From assembly GCA_964367905.1 (NCBI GenBank), contig CAYIZP010000069.1, positions 1 through 10,409 of the forward strand: a stretch of DNA of 10,409 nucleotides. Reading direction: 5' to 3'. The position numbers and the translations under genes were made by a program. How positions within the stretch are numbered: the first letter of the stretch is position 1; every line of letters begins with the position of its first letter. Below, piece by piece: positions 7,428 through 10,409 of this stretch. Below the pieces are notes generated by a model that was not told where the DNA came from, did no database searches, and worked only from the letters and a program-made list of their open reading frames with translations. The stretch comes from CAUPWF01 sp964367905. Its GTDB lineage: Bacteria; Bacillota; Clostridia; Lachnospirales; Lachnospiraceae.

Positions 7428-8426
7428 TTAAATTGATTTGTTCACTCCAATAATTCGATATAGTTCATCTTGTGATGGTTTCTCCAAAAAACGTTTCTCC
7501 TCACCATTTCGTATCACTCGCTCGCAGCCATGTGTGGTTCTTCCAATCACACTTCCTAGTATATCATTCTCTGCGTAAGTTCTTACCAAGGCTTCTCCAT
7601 CCACTGTCACGACCAATATACTTCCTGTGGACGTTAGTTGATATGGATTTACCATGAAGCGCTCACAGATTTCTATGGTTTCTTGTTTGATACTGATTTT
7701 CTTCAATTCAACATCCACACCAATCTCTGCCACTTCACCCAAATCCCAAAGTGCGGCAAAAATCCCACCATCTCCTATGGGGTATATCCCCTCCGCATCT
7801 TGAGAAATCGCAATCTCAATCCCTTGTTTTGCAATCAACTCCTTCTTCTCTTCAAACCGTCTAAAAAAACTAGGAGAAAACCTTTGTTTCAGCTCTTCCT
7901 CATGCTTAAACAAAATCCGAAGTGCTCCCTCAGTTCCAATGTCATTCAGAAGCACAATATCCCTGTCTGCTGATATCTTAGTATCATCCCTCAAATCCGC
8001 TTCTCTCGACTCTCCTATTCCATTCACATAAAACAAAGTGGTCTCAATCAGTGCATTCACTGATGCCTTAATCCCCATCACTTGAATCCCATGGCGTTCA
8101 CTGTATTTCACCACATGTTCTACCATGGATTTCAATCTCGATTCATATGCGTGCTCCGGTAGCTGAATGATAATATCCACACCGATGATTACACCACCTC
8201 GTGCTGCAATCTGATTGATTACCTTAGCAATCCCATACACACAGATATCCTTCTCACTCCCATATACCGCCACGCTTGATGAAAGCATCACTCTATCATC
8301 CCCAAATGTAACACCTGTGCAACATTCCTGAATCATCGGCTGAATACATACAGGCTCTACCATCTTAGGCAATGGCTTTAGTACCGAACGTTTCAATACA
8401 TGTTGTGATATATTTCCTATTTTCAT
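7428..8426 (-). CDS. AIR synthase-related (PurM/HypE-fold) protein with degenerate N-terminal domain
   Basis: A 332-residue protein of the PurM/HypE superfamily (AIR synthase-related). The N-terminal domain spans about 1-145 and the C-terminal domain about 155-310; the latter keeps the DAEGIYPIGDGGIFAALWDL glycine-rich segment (210-229) and the helical stretch ending CERFMVNPYQLTSTGS. True HypE ends in a Pro-Arg-Ile/Val-Cys motif that carries the carbamoyl/cyano group; this protein ends VNKSI, so it is not a HypE. The usual ATP/metal positions of the superfamily look substituted: the acidic start of the strand after the first loop is LSSSVAVYG, the expected Asn-Asp is N71-Q72, and the expected GG-D/H/E-T-E loop is MGIKASV (117-123). 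A Cys-rich stretch (C27, C35, C36) stands in the N-terminal loop. Function is unknown. It follows the vanW gene by 36 nt and precedes the Lrp gene. The fold is secure; catalytic activity is doubtful. Confidence 0.82.
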   Translation of the reverse strand: MKIGNISQHVLKRSVLKPLPKMVEPVCIQPMIQECCTGVTFGDDRVMLSSSVAVYGSEKDICVYGIAKVINQIAARGGVIIGVDIIIQLPEHAYESRLKSMVEHVVKYSERHGIQVMGIKASVNALIETTLFYVNGIGESREADLRDDTKISADRDIVLLNDIGTEGALRILFKHEEELKQRFSPSFFRRFEEKKELIAKQGIEIAISQDAEGIYPIGDGGIFAALWDLGEVAEIGVDVELKKISIKQETIEICERFMVNPYQLTSTGSILVVTVDGEALVRTYAENDILGSVIGRTTHGCERVIRNGEEKRFLEKPSQDELYRIIGVNKSI

Positions 8427-8462
8427 AATCCATTCCTACTCATAACTCTATTTTATCTTCGT

Positions 8463-10178
8463 CTAAGCTGCTGGTTCTGGCGTTGATTCTGGTTCTGGCG
8501 TCGACTCTGGTTCTGGCGTCGACTCTGGCGTCGGCTCTGGCGTCGGCTCTGGTGTTGGTTCTGGTTCTGGTTCTGGTTCTGGCGCAGCCTCACGTTCCGC
8601 AATCGCTGTCTGTGCTGCACTTACTGCCCCATTTATTGTGCCTTCGTCTTGTGATAGAATTGCATTTCTCACACTGTCTGTCAGTGCAGAATCCGAATCA
8701 GCAGTCCCTATTTCAACTGTCTTTGCCGAACCACGGTAATAACTCGTGTTTATTTTTTCTCTACTTTCTTCCACGCCATCCACTGTCACAACTTTCCATA
8801 ACTCCGCAGTCATCTGCTTGTTACTTCCACCTGTTGTATTCGAATATCCAATACTCTCTCCAGGTGCTTCTATATATGTGATATTGCTTACATCTGTCGC
8901 CTCTATAACCTTGCTCTCAAAAGAAATTTCTCGATTTTCTGGTCTTGTTTCTTTTCCATATAATCTCACAGTCAACACTCCATCATATAGATTCGCATAC
9001 ACATAAACTGGATAGTCTTGATTGTTTTTAAAGATTAAGTTCTTATAATCGCCTGCTATAGCAGCATCTCTGCCTGGATCTACATAAGAAACTGTCATAG
9101 AATGTGCCTGTCTCTGCACTACTTCCAACTCCGCATACAACACTGCATTATAGACAGTCGTTGAAACTTGACAGATTCCTCCTGCAAGAGATTCCACCAC
9201 TTCACCATTTTCATAAGATCCTGCATAATGATATCCATTTTCCTCCGTGTATGGACTCGTCACTTCCTGAACAGATAATTCGTCCCCTGGCATCAATATC
9301 GTACCATTTAGCGTTTCAGCTCCTCTTCCAACATTCTTATATCTTCCCCCATTATTGGCCAAGTTTGTTGAAAATTCACCCAAAATACTGTTCAGTTCTT
9401 GCAATTCTTCTGTCGTCCACTCTGGTTCTTCCTCTGTATAAGCTAGGGTGACCTGAATATCGCTTCCACTCCACGCCCCAGCAATTGCTGTCATCGCATC
9501 ATTCACCATCGGCGTTGCATCGATCACAATTCCATTTTGCCCTTCTTGATGTACCATCTCCCCATCTTCAAATGTAAATGTAGCATCTACTGGTGGTTGC
9601 TCAAAAACTACATAGGTCGTTTTTATATAATCCGCCAACAATCCCGCATCCATCTGGAACAATGGTTGAAACACCTTACTCTCTTCCTCCAATTGTCCTA
9701 GGATTTCTCGTTCGTGGAAGAAACCGCCTGTGTTTCCATATTCCATTACTTCTGTAATTAACTCTTCGCGATTACTCACCTCCAGATTAAATGTAGACAA
9801 TTCTACTGGTAAAATCGACGACTCTCCTTCTGCTGTTTCCGAGTCTTCCTCTGCATCCGATTCATCCTGTACCTGAACACTTCCTACATCAGAGTTCACA
9901 GATAATTTCGCGCCCCCATATTCTGCTGTTATTTCATCCAGTACAACACCGACTTCTTCCTCTGTCATCCCACCTACATGCTGGTCCGCAATATAGACGT
10001 TCTCTGCAACAATATATGGTTCATCACTGCCTCTGCCAAGGAAAAGGAATACCCCAGTAGCAACTGCTGCTATTATAAGTACCAAAATAATAATATTTCT
10101 TATCAATGCATTTTTGCGCTTTCTCTTACGCTCCAAATATGCCTTTTTCATTCTTCTCTTTCTCTCTCTTTCGTCCAT
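8463..10178 (-). CDS. VanW-family membrane-anchored cell-envelope protein with G5-like region
   Basis: A 571-residue envelope protein. A basic cytoplasmic N-terminus (1-24, about half Arg/Lys) precedes one membrane anchor (about 26-47), giving an outside-facing body. Next come a putative peptidoglycan-binding region (about 55-250, PG_binding_4-like, including an acidic loop at 105-120) and the VanW domain (about 265-400), with L331-T341 (LAGGICQVSTT, including Cys336), H359 and the YVDPGRDAA segment, all conserved marks of the family. A G5-like segment (about 410-492, ending VEIGT) follows, then a charged region and a Pro-Glu-Thr/Ser tail (533-571). There is no LPXTG sorting motif. The exact role of VanW is not established; envelope/peptidoglycan association is known from the family and vancomycin clusters, but nothing here suggests a resistance cluster. 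The ATG at 10178 has AGGTG at 10183-10187. A membrane microprotein gene lies 34 nt upstream. Confidence 0.9.
   Translation of the reverse strand: MDERERKRRMKKAYLERKRKRKNALIRNIIILVLIIAAVATGVFLFLGRGSDEPYIVAENVYIADQHVGGMTEEEVGVVLDEITAEYGGAKLSVNSDVGSVQVQDESDAEEDSETAEGESSILPVELSTFNLEVSNREELITEVMEYGNTGGFFHEREILGQLEEESKVFQPLFQMDAGLLADYIKTTYVVFEQPPVDATFTFEDGEMVHQEGQNGIVIDATPMVNDAMTAIAGAWSGSDIQVTLAYTEEEPEWTTEELQELNSILGEFSTNLANNGGRYKNVGRGAETLNGTILMPGDELSVQEVTSPYTEENGYHYAGSYENGEVVESLAGGICQVSTTVYNAVLYAELEVVQRQAHSMTVSYVDPGRDAAIAGDYKNLIFKNNQDYPVYVYANLYDGVLTVRLYGKETRPENREISFESKVIEATDVSNITYIEAPGESIGYSNTTGGSNKQMTAELWKVVTVDGVEESREKINTSYYRGSAKTVEIGTADSDSALTDSVRNAILSQDEGTINGAVSAAQTAIAEREAAPEPEPEPEPTPEPTPEPTPESTPEPESTPEPESTPEPAA
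8471..8583 (-). repeat. Low-complexity tandem repeat encoding the Pro-Glu-Thr tail of the VanW protein
   Basis: Degenerate tandem hexamer units (plus-strand GGTTCT/GGCGTC variants; some grouped into 18-bp units such as GGTTCTGGCGTCGACTCT) encode about residues 533-570: five Pro-Glu pairs, three Pro-Thr-Pro-Glu units, and Ser-Thr-Pro-Glu-Pro-Glu blocks. All units are multiples of 3 bp, so gain or loss of units stays in frame. The composition is like wall-spanning linkers of Gram-positive surface proteins. Confidence 0.9.
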
Positions 10179-10212
10179 AAGACACCTACCATCTTTTATA
10201 ATCTAATAACAT

Positions 10213-10314
10213 CTATACCAAATATGGTAATACGGATGTCAATAACATCGCTGCAATTACCACTAGAATCACAATTGCCACTATTTTTTTTGTTTTCTTA
10301 TCATATAATTTCAC
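10213..10314 (-). CDS. 33-residue single-pass membrane microprotein (GTG start)
   Basis: Small open frame read by eye from the GTG at 10314 to the TAG at 10213. The N-terminus is Lys-Leu-Tyr-Asp-Lys-Lys-Thr-Lys-Lys, a short basic cytoplasmic segment, followed by a strongly hydrophobic stretch (about residues 11-32, rich in Ile/Val/Leu/Ala) and an end at Leu-Pro-Tyr-Leu-Val. That gives a positive-inside single helix with almost no external part. AGAAGG at 10323-10328 lies 8 nt before the GTG, a good Shine-Dalgarno; an in-frame TAG lies a few codons upstream, so no longer start is available. It follows the promoter at 10363-10391 and is 34 nt before the vanW gene, so it is the first gene of the transcription unit. 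Function is unknown; a small partner for an envelope complex is a guess. No ATG start exists near it, which explains why simple gene callers may skip it. Confidence 0.72.
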   Translation of the reverse strand: MKLYDKKTKKIVAIVILVVIAAMLLTSVLPYLV

Positions 10315-10322
10315 TTTAATTA

Positions 10323-10328
10323 CCTTCT
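10323..10328 (-). promoter_or_regulatory. Ribosome binding site of the microprotein
   Basis: AGAAGG on the minus strand, 8 nt before the GTG start at 10314. It is the main sign that this non-ATG start is used. Confidence 0.65.
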
Positions 10329-10337
10329 TTCTATCTA

Positions 10338-10359
10338 ACTAAAGGATTTTAACCTTAGT
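10338..10359 (-). promoter_or_regulatory. Small imperfect inverted repeat in the microprotein leader
   Basis: On the minus strand ACTAAGG and CCTTTAGT flank a short AT-rich loop; the arms pair over 7 bp with one bulged base. It lies at the predicted 5' end of the transcript and is not followed by a T-run, so it is not an intrinsic terminator. It could stabilise the 5' end or be a weak operator; it could also be chance in AT-rich DNA. Confidence 0.3.
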
Positions 10360-10362
10360 ACC

Positions 10363-10391
10363 ATTCTATACTTTTTGATGAGATTTTGCAA
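10363..10391 (-). promoter_or_regulatory. Sigma-A-type promoter for the microprotein-vanW transcription unit
   Basis: On the minus strand, TTGCAA (10386-10391) is separated by exactly 17 nt from TAGAAT (10363-10368). Matches to TTGACA/TATAAT are 4/6 and 5/6. A start site would fall near 10356, giving a leader of about 40 nt to the GTG at 10314. The bases further right (10392-10409) show nothing recognisable. This is the only intergenic stretch in the window with a good promoter. Confidence 0.65.
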
Positions 10392-10409
10392 GCATTCTCA
10401 CAACTCATA

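Noticed and set aside
7428..8426. Hydrogenase maturation factor HypE
   Set aside because: The C-terminal Pro-Arg-Ile/Val-Cys motif is absent, key N-terminal residues differ, and no other hyp gene is present.
8483..8881. Plus-strand frame beginning with repeated Leu-Val/Ala-Leu units, resembling a signal peptide
   Set aside because: It is the antisense reading of the Pro-Glu-Thr repeat of the VanW protein; the hydrophobic pattern is a by-product of the repeat.
8463..10178. Vancomycin-resistance cluster suggested by the VanW domain
   Set aside because: No vanS/R, vanH, ligase or vanX/Y gene is nearby; VanW domains are widespread in Clostridia outside resistance clusters.
10338..10359. Intrinsic terminator or riboswitch upstream of the microprotein
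   Set aside because: The stem is short, AT-rich and bulged, with no following T-run and a leader of only about 40 nt, too short for a known riboswitch.

Overview
This window looks like chromosomal core DNA of a low-GC Gram-positive anaerobe, most likely Clostridia and probably Lachnospiraceae. The evidence is an AT-rich base composition with strong GAGG-type Shine-Dalgarno sites, VanW and GdpP proteins, a clostridial-type divergent shikimate kinase, and a small conserved-looking protein of a kind I associate with Lachnospiraceae. The family-level placement is inference from protein style, since no marker RNA is present.

Every supported gene lies on the minus strand, so the window reads from right to left. 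A sigma-A-like promoter at 10363-10391 precedes a previously untracked 33-residue membrane microprotein (GTG start). Downstream follow a VanW/G5 membrane-anchored envelope protein with a Pro-Glu-Thr tail, a degenerate PurM/HypE-fold (AIR synthase-related) protein, an Lrp/AsnC regulator, a class I aminotransferase, the tRNA methyltransferase TrmL, a 126-residue protein of unknown function, a divergent shikimate kinase-family P-loop protein, MurA, MetK, and the first 557 residues of the c-di-AMP phosphodiesterase GdpP, which runs off the left edge.

Gaps between genes are very short (overlaps of 1 and 8 nt, otherwise 9-70 nt) and I see no convincing intrinsic terminator in any of them. The simplest reading is one long transcription unit, possibly with extra internal promoters in the two 70-nt gaps or inside genes. 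Functionally it mixes envelope work (VanW protein, MurA), methylation (MetK makes S-adenosylmethionine, which TrmL uses), amino acid metabolism (Lrp plus aminotransferase, shikimate kinase-like protein) and c-di-AMP turnover (GdpP).

There is no mobile element, CRISPR array, rRNA or tRNA. The points most worth a second look are the microprotein, the AIR synthase-like protein that has lost its usual polar active-site residues, the shikimate kinase homologue lacking key substrate residues, metK embedded without room for a SAM riboswitch, and the repetitive C-terminus of the VanW protein. No stretch longer than about 100 bases is without a gene.
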